The translations under genes and the position numbers were made by a program. The notes beneath the pieces were generated by a model. That model was given only the letters and a program-made list of their open reading frames with translations. It had not been told where the DNA came from and ran no database searches. A stretch of 64,000 nt of DNA from UQRS01 sp964481575. Lineage in GTDB: Bacteria; Bacillota; Clostridia; Oscillospirales; Acutalibacteraceae. This document shows positions 53,426-61,250 of this stretch, in pieces. Location: positions 1 through 64,000 of the forward strand of contig CAYZTR010000003.1 of the NCBI GenBank assembly GCA_964481575.1. The letters run 5' to 3'. Positions within the stretch are counted from its first letter, which is position 1, and the number at the start of each line of letters is the position of its first letter.

Positions 53426-54113
53426 GTGGCTTTTCCATTTTATACCCCTGGCCCCAAACCACCTTTAGATACCGGGGATGGGCGGGATCAATCTCCACCT
53501 TCTCCCGCAGATGCCGAATATGTACTGCTACGGTATTTTCATTGCCGTAGGCCGGATCGTTCCATACCAGGTTGTAAATCTGCCCCACCGACAGCACCTG
53601 CCCGGCGTGACGCATCAACAGCCGCAGAATACTGTATTCCAGCGGGGTCAGGGCCACCGGTTCTCCGTCCACCGTCACCGTTTTGGCAGCGTCGTCCAAA
53701 GAGATGGGGCCCACCGTCATGGTATCGGGGGACTTGACCTGACCGCCCAGAGTGGTATATCGCCGCAGATGGGATTTCACCCGGGCGATAACCTCCATAG
53801 GATTAAAGGGCTTGGTAATGTAATCATCCGCCCCGGCATTGAGCCCCTGAATCATATCGGTATCCTCGCTTTTTGCGGTAAGAAAAAGAATGGGTACATT
53901 GGAATGCTCCCGCATTTTTTTGGCGGTCTGGATGCCGTCCAGCCCGGGCATCATAATGTCCAGCAGCACCAGACTCACCGGATTATGATCCAGCGTCTCC
54001 AGAGCCTCCCGGCCGCTGTAGGCGGGAAACACCCTGTAACCGGCGCTAGTCAGATAGATCTCCAAAGCTGCAACAATGTCGCGATCATCGTCACAAATGA
54101 GAATGTGTTCCAT
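53421..54113 (-). CDS. OmpR/PhoB family response regulator
   Basis: The 230-residue protein has a receiver domain (ILICDDDRDI acidic pocket, phospho-acceptor Asp52 in VLLDIMMPGLDG, switch Thr in FLTAKSE, Lys in DDYITKPFNPMEV) and a winged-helix DNA-binding domain (VALTPLEYSILRLLMRHAGQVLSVGQIYNLVW and NTVAVHIRHLREKVE). It should activate or repress genes on phosphorylation by the kinase encoded next to it. The ATG at 54113 follows AAAGGAGG. Two direct repeats upstream of its promoter suggest autoregulation. Confidence 0.93.
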   Translation of the reverse strand: MEHILICDDDRDIVAALEIYLTSAGYRVFPAYSGREALETLDHNPVSLVLLDIMMPGLDGIQTAKKMREHSNVPILFLTAKSEDTDMIQGLNAGADDYITKPFNPMEVIARVKSHLRRYTTLGGQVKSPDTMTVGPISLDDAAKTVTVDGEPVALTPLEYSILRLLMRHAGQVLSVGQIYNLVWNDPAYGNENTVAVHIRHLREKVEIDPAHPRYLKVVWGQGYKMEKPR

Positions 54114-54139
54114 AGAAGGGCCTCCTTTGTTACATCCTT

Positions 54140-54197
54140 ATCATACCATATGGAGTTTAAGAATCAAGGGAAAATATTTTAAGGTTTATTTAAGGTT
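54140..54197 (-). promoter_or_regulatory. Promoter and direct-repeat operator of the two-component operon
   Basis: The minus strand shows TTGATT (54162-54167) and TATGAT (54140-54145) with a 16-base spacer. Just upstream of the -35, the unit TTTAAGGTT (plus strand) occurs at 54178-54186 and 54189-54197, an 11-bp period typical of tandem OmpR-family binding sites. Confidence 0.65.
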
Positions 54198-54304
54198 CCG
54201 TTTCTGCTGTCATCAGACGAAAGCAAAAAGTTTGGGATGTTTTACAAATTTTTATACAGTATGGAGAAATGCAAAAGACTTCCTTTTTCCGGGAACGTTC
54301 CATC

Positions 54305-54333
54305 TTGACAATCGACATATTTTTTCATACAAT
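54305..54333 (+). promoter_or_regulatory. Promoter of the permease operon
   Basis: TTGACA (54305-54310) and TACAAT (54328-54333) with a 17-base spacer, about 65 bases upstream of the start codon. Confidence 0.8.
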
Positions 54334-54399
54334 ATCTTAGGTTTCTATTTACATATTAAATAGATTGCTGTAAACTTGGAGTAAAGAAGGAAAAATACG

Positions 54400-55752
54400 A
54401 TGGCAGCGCAAATTTGGGCAGTGATTATTTTTATTATCATGTTCGCCCTGATCGTCAGTGAAAAAATAGAAAGGCATGTTGTGTCTCTGGGCTGCGGCGT
54501 ACTGATGATTGTACTGGTTTTTGGAGCTTGTATGCACAGTATGTCCGCCATTTGGGAGACCTTGAACCTAGGTTGCTTTTTCACCCCGGCTTTCTGGTAC
54601 TCTGCCGGAGAATCGGCCGAATCCTCCGCCGGGATCAACTGGGAAACCATCCTGTTCATTGCAGGCATGATGGTAATGGTGGAAGGCATGGGCCGTGCCG
54701 GCTTCTTCCGTTGGCTTTGTCTGGCCATTGCCAAAGCGGTAAAGTACAAAACCGTCCCCATTTTCATCACCTTTATGCTCATGTCCGCGCTGCTGGCCAT
54801 GTTCATTGACAGCATCACTGTCATCCTTTTCCTGGCGGCTGTGACGGTGGAGCTGGCCCACCTGTTGAAATTCGATCCTGTACCCATGATCATTGCGGAA
54901 ATATTCTGCTCCAATCTGGGCGGCTCAGCCACCATGTGCGGGGATCCGCCCAACATCATTATCGGCACCTCCATGGATTATTCCTTTGCCGATTTCATCA
55001 CCAACACCGGCTTGATTGCTGCCATCTCCCTGATCTTTGTTGTACTGTATTTCTTCCTCTGTTTTCGGAAGACTTTACAGCAAGACCCGGCGGCAGGCAC
55101 CGTGATTTCCTATCCGGACCCCAAGGACGCCATTGAAAATAAAAAGGATTTTATCATCAGCTGCATCATTTTTGCCTGTGCAGTAGTTCTGCTGGTAACC
55201 CATGCCCAGACTGGGCTGACCGTTTCCACCATTGGCGCTCTCATTGGCATCGTTACCCTGCTGACCTCCAGAAAGGCCGCCCCAACGCTGCTGAAAAAGG
55301 TTGATTACAAAACCCTGCTGTTTTTCGTCGGTCTGTTTATTGTGGTAGGCGGTTTGGAGCAAACCGGCATTCTGGAAATCATCGCCGGATGGATTGCCCG
55401 GCTTAGCGGCGACAACGCCATGCTTATGGTGGCCATTGTTCTGTGGGTCTCGGCCATTGCCAGTGCCTTTGTGGACAACATCCCCTTTGCCGCCACCATG
55501 ATCCCGGTTATTAAAACCCTGTCAGCAGTACAAGGCGTCGATCTTTCGGTGCTGGCCTGGTCCCTTTCCATGGGAACCGATATCGGCGGCTGCGGCACCC
55601 CCATCGGCGCTTCTGCCAACGTGGTTGGCATTTCGGTAGCTGCCAAAGAAGGGCATGTCATCACCTGGGGAAAATACTGCAAATACGCCGTTCCTGCTAC
55701 CGTGCTGGTAGTTCTCATTTCCATGTTGAGCATTTATGTCCGTTATTTTTAA
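54400..55752 (+). CDS. SLC13/ArsB-NhaD type ion transporter
   Basis: This 450-residue membrane protein has about 11-12 hydrophobic segments and belongs to the ion transporter superfamily that includes ArsB, NhaD and SLC13 permeases. Typical blocks are LFIAGMMVMVEGMGRAGFFRWL, MFIDSITVILFLAAVTVEL, NLGGSATMCGDPPNIIIGTSM (first half signature), and FVDNIPFAATMIPVIKTL with GTDIGGCGTPIGASANVVG (second half). The repeat of these GxP/NI motifs is the substrate cradle. Anion, arsenite or Na+/H+ exchange are possible; sequence alone does not decide. AAGAAGGA precedes the ATG at 54400. It forms an operon with the cytidylate-kinase-like gene 12 bases downstream. Confidence 0.82.
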   Translation: MAAQIWAVIIFIIMFALIVSEKIERHVVSLGCGVLMIVLVFGACMHSMSAIWETLNLGCFFTPAFWYSAGESAESSAGINWETILFIAGMMVMVEGMGRAGFFRWLCLAIAKAVKYKTVPIFITFMLMSALLAMFIDSITVILFLAAVTVELAHLLKFDPVPMIIAEIFCSNLGGSATMCGDPPNIIIGTSMDYSFADFITNTGLIAAISLIFVVLYFFLCFRKTLQQDPAAGTVISYPDPKDAIENKKDFIISCIIFACAVVLLVTHAQTGLTVSTIGALIGIVTLLTSRKAAPTLLKKVDYKTLLFFVGLFIVVGGLEQTGILEIIAGWIARLSGDNAMLMVAIVLWVSAIASAFVDNIPFAATMIPVIKTLSAVQGVDLSVLAWSLSMGTDIGGCGTPIGASANVVGISVAAKEGHVITWGKYCKYAVPATVLVVLISMLSIYVRYF

Positions 55753-55764
55753 GGAGGCATAGAT

Positions 55765-56364
55765 ATGGAGAAACAATTAATTCTTTCAGTAGGCCGGGAA
55801 TTCGGCAGCGGCGGACATGTCATTGCTGAAGCGTTGGCCAAGCGGTTTGATCTTCCCCTCTATGACAACAATCTGTTGGTACAGATTGCAGAGGAACGGA
55901 ATCTCCCCCCGGAAGCCTTACGCAAATACGATGAGAAACCCATCAATAAGCTGTTTTCCCGCACCGTGCGGGGGTACTCCAATTCTCTGCAGGAAAATGT
56001 GGCTCACATCCAATTTGACTACCTGCGGGAGAAGGCGGCGGCCGGTGCGTCCTTTGTAGTGGTAGGCCGCTGCGCTGAAACCAAGCTCAAGGGCAATGAA
56101 GGTCTGATTTCCATCTTCATTTTGGGAGACCGTGAGGCAAAAGCCGCCCGGATCATGAAGCTGTATGATCTGTCCGAATCGGAAGCCCTGCGTCTTATGG
56201 ATCGGGAAGACTGGCAGCGAAAATCCTATCATAACTACTACTGCAAAGGAAAATGGGGAGACTCCCGAAATTACGACTTTTCCATCAACAGCAGCAAACT
56301 GGGGATTGAGAAAACAGTAGATATCCTGGAAGTTTACATTAAACAGCGTTTGGCAGTAAAGTAA
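55765..56364 (+). CDS. Cytidylate kinase-like P-loop protein
   Basis: The 199-residue protein belongs to the cytidylate kinase-like family (AAA_26/Cytidylate_kin2). The start LSVGREFGSGGHVIAEALAKRFDLPLYDN contains a GREFGSGG P-loop variant, and VVVGRCAETKL and DREDWQRKSYHNYYCKGKWGD are family blocks. The phosphate-accepting substrate is not known; members are widespread in gut Firmicutes and often sit beside transporters. AGGAGG precedes the ATG at 55774-equivalent frame start at 55765. It is co-transcribed with the permease and followed by a terminator. Confidence 0.85.
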   Translation: MEKQLILSVGREFGSGGHVIAEALAKRFDLPLYDNNLLVQIAEERNLPPEALRKYDEKPINKLFSRTVRGYSNSLQENVAHIQFDYLREKAAAGASFVVVGRCAETKLKGNEGLISIFILGDREAKAARIMKLYDLSESEALRLMDREDWQRKSYHNYYCKGKWGDSRNYDFSINSSKLGIEKTVDILEVYIKQRLAVK

Positions 56365-56368
56365 CAGA

Positions 56369-56419
56369 ACAAGGGACGGTAACAGAAGCGTACAAAGCTC
56401 TGCCACCGTCCCTTGTTTT
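56369..56419 (+). terminator. Terminator after the cytidylate-kinase-like gene
   Basis: ACAAGGGACGGT pairs with ACCGTCCCTTGT; inner bases CAGAAGC and GCTCTG pair partly. TTTTC follows. It can also serve the convergent nucleotidyltransferase gene. Confidence 0.8.
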
Positions 56420-56427
56420 CTTTATCA

Positions 56428-57639
56428 CTAATGAAGCTTTCGCAGATTGTTCCATTCCTGCCACAATTTTCCCGGATGAACCACCAATCCGCGCGTCAAC
56501 CGACAAAACGGCAATAAAAAACGCAGATGTTTATGCCGGTAAAAGAAAGGATAAAACTCCTTGCACCGGGCTTCCGAAGGAAAACAACGCTCTGAAAAAT
56601 ACCGGCGTTTGGCCTGCTTTAGATCTACGTGCTCTGCCTTTTGCAGCTTTTCCACCCGCTGCGCCATACAGATCTCATCGGTGCCGTAGGTGCCACAGCC
56701 CAGCAGATGGTACAACAGCTGCAAATCTGCCGGGATCAGGCTTTCTTCCGGTGCAAAAGCATGGCAGGCCATCTGCCGCAGCTGCGCCTCAAACTCTGTC
56801 AATCGCAGGGTCTCCAGCTCTCTCCGGATAAAATCCCAATCCAGCCCGGCGCCTTCCTTCTTCAAAAAGACATACAGATCCACCGCACAACGAATGCCGC
56901 AGCCACTGCCGTCAAAATGCTTAAACGCATGTGCCAACAGATAAACATATTCATTCTCAGGCGAAAACGCAAAGGCGTGTGGATTTTCCCTGTCCTGCAC
57001 TGCCCGGGACCAGGGGTTCTCGTAGTAATCATAAAATGGATTCACCCGGGACATCAGGCTCCGGTGCATCTCAAATTCCAGAAATGACGCCTTCCGGTAA
57101 ACATCATGCGCGCCTAGAAAGGAATCCGCCTGAAAACCGCAGCGTTCCATGATCTCCCGAACGCACGCCTGGGCTTGACGCACCGTCTCCTTCCGGGCGG
57201 CAGCATTCTCTCCCCGGATCTGATATCCACCGGCAGGACACGGCTCCACAAAGCCATATAAAATATCATTATCCCCCATGGAACGCATCCCGGGCTGGGG
57301 ATAATATGACGCCAGACGAATCCCCTTCAGCGGCAGATAGGATAGACCGGCAGCATCCATTTCCTCCAGGATTCGGCGGCGTTCTTCAGAAAAGGTCAGA
57401 TACCGGAACATATCCACATCTGCCTGCTTTTTCCAGGAAACTTGCAGTTCCCCGTCCGGTGGCTCCTGCAAACCATTCAGGCCGTAAAAGCTGATGCCGT
57501 CCACACTGTTTTGTTTGGCCAGCCTGTATACCTGTTCCCAGGTGCAATCTGTTGGCTTTTCTTCCGCCGGGAGACTATGCAGAGCACAGCGGATCAAATG
57601 AACCAGATATGGCCCAACAGTTTGAAATTCCTCATGCAT
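56428..57639 (-). CDS. Nucleotidyltransferase family protein (NTP_transf_5)
   Basis: This 403-residue protein resembles the uncharacterised nucleotidyltransferase family (PF14907). Blocks are YLPLKGIRLASYYPQPGMRSMGDNDILY (with Asp-x-Asp-like acidic pair), AHDVYRKASFLEFEMHRSLM, and YVYLLAHAFKHFDGSGCGIRCAVDLYVFL. Members recur with PqqD and HPr-kinase-like genes in peptide-modification loci such as some lasso peptide clusters. AGGAGGAAAA precedes the ATG at 57639. It is the last gene of the four-gene operon starting at 59093. Its target (peptide, sugar or protein) is unknown. Confidence 0.82.
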   Translation of the reverse strand: MHEEFQTVGPYLVHLIRCALHSLPAEEKPTDCTWEQVYRLAKQNSVDGISFYGLNGLQEPPDGELQVSWKKQADVDMFRYLTFSEERRRILEEMDAAGLSYLPLKGIRLASYYPQPGMRSMGDNDILYGFVEPCPAGGYQIRGENAAARKETVRQAQACVREIMERCGFQADSFLGAHDVYRKASFLEFEMHRSLMSRVNPFYDYYENPWSRAVQDRENPHAFAFSPENEYVYLLAHAFKHFDGSGCGIRCAVDLYVFLKKEGAGLDWDFIRRELETLRLTEFEAQLRQMACHAFAPEESLIPADLQLLYHLLGCGTYGTDEICMAQRVEKLQKAEHVDLKQAKRRYFSERCFPSEARCKEFYPFFYRHKHLRFLLPFCRLTRGLVVHPGKLWQEWNNLRKLH

Positions 57640-57652
57640 CCTATTTTCCTCC

Positions 57653-58084
57653 CTATGGACGCTGTTTTACCAATGCCGCAGCTTTTGCCCGAAGACGCTT
57701 ATATACCCGGCGCAGAGGATACAAGGCACACCACAGGCGAACATACCCCCGGTAGCATCCACCCTCCAGATTCAAAGGCTTTTCTCCGCGGTAGCAGGCT
57801 GTCAGAACACCCAAAATCTGACTGTCGGTTACACCGTATTCCCGTTGCACACAGTTGTCGCCGCAAATCACATAAGAATCCGGCAGCACCTTAACAATCC
57901 GGTGCAGAACATAAGCGTCTCCCCGTTTGTACAGAGGAATGTCATACTTTTGCAGCCGACCGGTACAAGGGGATATTACCACCGTATCCTTACGGTTCCG
58001 GAGCATTGGGTACATACTGACTCCCACTGTAGTGCTAACAAAAACCCCTTCCTCCCGGAGCACATCCTCCACCCGGCGGTTCAT
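57653..58084 (-). CDS. S24/S26 (signal peptidase I-like) peptidase family protein
   Basis: The 143-residue protein has the S24/S26 fold: VGVSMYPMLRNRKDTVVI carries the Ser of the SMxPxL motif, and KRGDAYVLHRIVKVLPDSYVICGDNC contains HRIV and GDN. It lacks an N-terminal membrane anchor. The usual catalytic Lys is not obvious, with Arg in HRIV at the expected strand, so activity is uncertain. The ATGA overlap with pqqD at 58081-58084 shows coupling. In this operon it could trim a peptide or processed partner. Confidence 0.78.
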   Translation of the reverse strand: MNRRVEDVLREEGVFVSTTVGVSMYPMLRNRKDTVVISPCTGRLQKYDIPLYKRGDAYVLHRIVKVLPDSYVICGDNCVQREYGVTDSQILGVLTACYRGEKPLNLEGGCYRGYVRLWCALYPLRRVYKRLRAKAAALVKQRP

Positions 58085-58347
58085 GGAACCAGAAAGCCTT
58101 CGGCATCCATACGGGCAATAAGGGCATCCGTATCCGCCAGGGCTTTTTGCTCATCCACCCCATATTTCTCTGCCAACTGCTTGGCAATTTCCCGGGAAGA
58201 CAGCCCCGCCGTTACCCCCTGCCAGATATCCCGGCCAGTTTGATTCAGCTTAATCATGCCGTAGAAATTCTCACTGGCCTCTCCAGTAGCAATGACCACA
58301 TACTGTCCGGCGACCTCTCGCAGGACAAACCCTTGTTTGATTCTCAT
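58081..58347 (-). CDS. PqqD family peptide-chaperone protein
   Basis: The 88-residue protein is a PqqD-like RRE (RiPP recognition element) winged-helix domain: FVLREVAGQYVVIATGEASENFYGMIKLNQTGRDIWQGVTAGLSSREIAKQLAEKYGVD...ALIARMDAEGFLV. Such domains bind leader peptides of ribosomally made modified peptides and hand them to modifying enzymes. It overlaps the genes on both sides by 4 bases (ATGA), so the three are translated as a unit. No precursor gene or radical SAM enzyme is adjacent. Confidence 0.88.
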   Translation of the reverse strand: MRIKQGFVLREVAGQYVVIATGEASENFYGMIKLNQTGRDIWQGVTAGLSSREIAKQLAEKYGVDEQKALADTDALIARMDAEGFLVP

Positions 58348-59093
58348 ACGGTTTCCTCTTTTCTTCTCATTGGATAAGTAAGGCCGGTCATAGCCTCAAA
58401 GCTGCATCGAACCGCCGCTTCCGACATGTCGCAGGACAGCTGATACAACGGCACCGTGCGCAACACCACATCCACTAACTCTAAGGTACGCGCGCCGGCG
58501 GCAGTATCTTTGGGCAAAAAGACCTGCCCCAGCAGCAGCGGCAACACTTCTTCCGGCAATAGACGGCGAATCCGGTTTTCCTTGCTTTGCTGCAAAAAGC
58601 AGATGGCCGAAAGTGGCGCACTGCAATTTTTTTGCCAATTTTCCTTGCCACCCCAGGGGGTCCCGCAGACTCGAATCGGCGGCTCCACCCAAAGCATAGG
58701 CTTATCCCCATTGATTATTTCCACATCCCTGCCCAGATACTTTCTCCACAAGGCAATATGGGTAGACTTTCCGGTTCCGCTGGGCGCAGTGAATAAATAG
58801 CCATTGGCGCCATAGGACACGGAGGCTCCGTGTACCAGAAGTCTGGAAAAGTGGGGCGCTGTTTCGGCGATCTTCTGATAAATCAGGATCTCCTCCGCTT
58901 CCTCCGGTGTGTTTTGGGGATATTCTTCACACATGGAACGGATCTCCCCATCCGTAATTGCCAGGGAGATCGCCTCCACAGCCTCCGAATCCGGAACCAA
59001 GTAGTCTCGGCAGCGTTCCCGCACCTGAGAATACCGATGCTGCACGGCAAAAGCAATCCCGGCAATGCGACAATAAAACAGCCCTTGTTCCAT
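58344..59093 (-). CDS. HPr kinase/PEPCK-like P-loop kinase
   Basis: About 249 residues, with a Walker A in LFTAPSGTGKSTHIALWRKYLG and INGDKPML, CGTPWGGKENW segments, all typical of HPr kinase-like proteins found in PqqD-linked peptide operons. In lasso peptide clusters of this type, relatives phosphorylate the peptide C-terminal Ser. The N-terminal half (MEQGLFYCRIAGIAFAVQ...) is a less conserved domain. Start ATG 59093 follows AGGAGGAA; the frame is open for 67 more codons upstream but has no ribosome site and no homology. First gene of the operon, behind a promoter with a leader of about 200 bases. Confidence 0.8.
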   Translation of the reverse strand: MEQGLFYCRIAGIAFAVQHRYSQVRERCRDYLVPDSEAVEAISLAITDGEIRSMCEEYPQNTPEEAEEILIYQKIAETAPHFSRLLVHGASVSYGANGYLFTAPSGTGKSTHIALWRKYLGRDVEIINGDKPMLWVEPPIRVCGTPWGGKENWQKNCSAPLSAICFLQQSKENRIRRLLPEEVLPLLLGQVFLPKDTAAGARTLELVDVVLRTVPLYQLSCDMSEAAVRCSFEAMTGLTYPMRRKEETV

Positions 59094-59305
59094 GGGCCTT
59101 CCTCCTAATATCAACCGGCAATTCCACGCAGATAACACCGATCCGGACAGCCCGGACAGAAATCGGAACGGCAGATTCGGTTCTACCTCATGCTTGCGAT
59201 TTTTCCGTTTTACCAACGAACCGTTTCTAAGAGCAAAGATCCGGTTCCCTCTGCGCCATGATTCACCGGATTCCATCGTTATAGGAAATACCATTTTTCA
59301 TATCT

Positions 59306-59334
59306 AGTTTACCACATCTCTTCCGGTCTGTAAA
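59306..59334 (-). promoter_or_regulatory. Promoter of the PqqD operon
   Basis: Minus strand TTTACA (59329-59334) and TAAACT (59306-59311), spacer 17. The leader to the first gene (59094-59300) holds only short frames, such as one of 12 codons, and I find no convincing precursor peptide there. Confidence 0.6.
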
Positions 59335-59370
59335 GAAAAATAAATTCCTAAAGAACGGGCAATAAAGGCC

Positions 59371-59405
59371 AAAAAGCCGCTTCCCATGCAGGGAGGCGGC
59401 TTTTA
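59371..59405 (-). terminator. Terminator of the ABC exporter operon
   Basis: AAAAGCCGCCTCCC pairs with GGGAAGCGGCTTTT around a 5-base loop on the minus strand, 27 bases beyond the stop codon, with T following. Confidence 0.85.
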
Positions 59406-59432
59406 CAACAATGGACAGTAGGCTGGATAGCA

Positions 59433-61250
59433 TCAGGTGGAAAACCCGGCATACTGGGTCATATACAGCTCATAATACTTGCCCTTTTGAGCCAGCAGTG
59501 CTTCGTGATTTCCGCTTTCCACAATCTGGCCGTGATCCATAACTACGATGAGATCCGAATCCCGGATGGTGGACAACCGGTGGGCAATGACAATGCTGGT
59601 ACGGTTCTGCATCACCAGCTGCATGGCGTCCTGAATGGCCTTTTCGGTGCGGGTATCCACATTTGAGGTGGCCTCATCCAGAATCAAAATCCTGGGATCA
59701 GCCACAAAAGCACGGGCGATGGCCAACAGCTGACGCTGCCCTTGGCTGATATTTTCGCCGGAACCGGTAAGCACAGTGTCATAGCCCTGCGGCAGCATGC
59801 GGATCATATCCTTGCAGCGACTCATACGGACGGCTTGCTCCAATTGTTCCTCTGTGGCGGCTTCGTTCGCATACTTCAGATTGTTGCGTACGGTATTGGA
59901 GAATAAAACAGTATCCTGCAGCACAATGGCAATATTTTGCCGCAGACTTCCCCGGGCCACATCCCGGATATTTTGCCTGTTGATGAAAATATCTCCGCCG
60001 TCTATATCATAAAAGCGCATCAGCAGATTGACGATAGTGGTTTTCCCGCTGCCGGTAGCCCCCACCAGAGCCACCTTTTTACCCGAGGGCACAGTCAGGG
60101 TAAAATCTTTGATGACCGGACTCCCCGGCACATAGGAAAACTGCACGTTGCGGAACTCCACAGTGGCTTTGGCTTCTTCTGCCAGGGACTCCCCTTCCTG
60201 CGCCTCGTTAATTTCGTCCAGTACCGTAAACACCCGCTCCGCACCGGCAATGGCCGTTTGCAACTGGCCGTAGATCTGGGCAATTTCATTAATGGGGCGG
60301 CTGAACTGCTTCGCATATACAATAAAAGCGGAAATGACTCCCACCGAAATGAGATGGTTCACCGAGAAAAAGCCGCCAAATGCTGCAATAATTACAAAAC
60401 CGATATTGCCAATGCAATTCATAATAGGCCCCATGATACCGCTGAACACATCGGTTTTAATGTCGGCCTTGGTCAGGGAATCAGAGGTACCGCAAAAATC
60501 GTCGGTGGTAATGTCCTGGTGATTGTAGGCCACTACGGTACGATACCCGGACACCATTTCCTCCACTGTACCGTTGAGCTGCCCCAACAGCATCTGCCGC
60601 TTCCGGGAAAACTTGCGTACCTTTTTAGACAGGATCTTCGTAGCCAGAAGGGTCAGAATTACGGTGGCACAGCTCAACAGCGCCAACTGCCAGCAATAAC
60701 AAAGCATAATCACCACCGTACCAATGATGGTCAGAATCCCGGAAAACAAGGAAGGCAGAGACTGGGAAACCGTAGTGGAAATATTCTCAATATCATTGGT
60801 CATCCGGCTCATAACATCGCCGTGGGAATGGGTATCCAGATAGCGGATGGGCAGATCCATAATTTTACTGAACAGCTCTTGCCGCATCCGTTTGACGATG
60901 CGCTGACTAAGCCTGGCACTGAACAACCCCTGCAGCAGCTGACTGCCGCTGTACAGCAAATACACTGCCAGCATGAGGAGCACAGTGCCAAACAGATTGC
61001 CAGTAACGCTCCCTGCGATCATATCAATGGCGTTGCTTTGCAGGCTGGGCGCATAAACGCCGCAAAGGGTGCCGAAGATTACAATGGCAAGCATGAATAT
61101 GACCATCATTTTTTCATGGGCAAAATAGGCAGCGATGCGCTTTAAAGCAGCGCCCACATGTTCGGCATGCTCCACCTGCACAAACCGTTCATGCCGGTTC
61201 ATACCTGGAATATTGCGCTCAGCCAATTTCTGTTCCTTTTGCTCAGGCAT
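59433..61250 (-). CDS. ABC exporter subunit (permease-ATPase fusion), active-site half
   Basis: This 605-residue half-transporter has six membrane helices (about 45-330) and an ATPase domain with Walker A GATGSGKTT, Walker B ILILDEATSNVD with the catalytic Glu, and H-loop IVIAHRLSTI. Its signature is ISQGQRQ rather than the usual LSGGQ. It starts inside the end of the partner gene (overlap 61243-61250). With the 579-residue partner it should form a heterodimeric exporter of the BmrCD/TM287-288 kind, probably for drugs or lipids. Substrate unknown. The N-terminal 40 residues are a hydrophilic extension. Confidence 0.92.
   Translation of the reverse strand: MPEQKEQKLAERNIPGMNRHERFVQVEHAEHVGAALKRIAAYFAHEKMMVIFMLAIVIFGTLCGVYAPSLQSNAIDMIAGSVTGNLFGTVLLMLAVYLLYSGSQLLQGLFSARLSQRIVKRMRQELFSKIMDLPIRYLDTHSHGDVMSRMTNDIENISTTVSQSLPSLFSGILTIIGTVVIMLCYCWQLALLSCATVILTLLATKILSKKVRKFSRKRQMLLGQLNGTVEEMVSGYRTVVAYNHQDITTDDFCGTSDSLTKADIKTDVFSGIMGPIMNCIGNIGFVIIAAFGGFFSVNHLISVGVISAFIVYAKQFSRPINEIAQIYGQLQTAIAGAERVFTVLDEINEAQEGESLAEEAKATVEFRNVQFSYVPGSPVIKDFTLTVPSGKKVALVGATGSGKTTIVNLLMRFYDIDGGDIFINRQNIRDVARGSLRQNIAIVLQDTVLFSNTVRNNLKYANEAATEEQLEQAVRMSRCKDMIRMLPQGYDTVLTGSGENISQGQRQLLAIARAFVADPRILILDEATSNVDTRTEKAIQDAMQLVMQNRTSIVIAHRLSTIRDSDLIVVMDHGQIVESGNHEALLAQKGKYYELYMTQYAGFST

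Noticed and set aside
59094..59294. N-terminal extension of the HPr-kinase-like gene as a possible precursor peptide
   Set aside because: It is in frame with the kinase, has no stop between, no ribosome site and no leader/core pattern.
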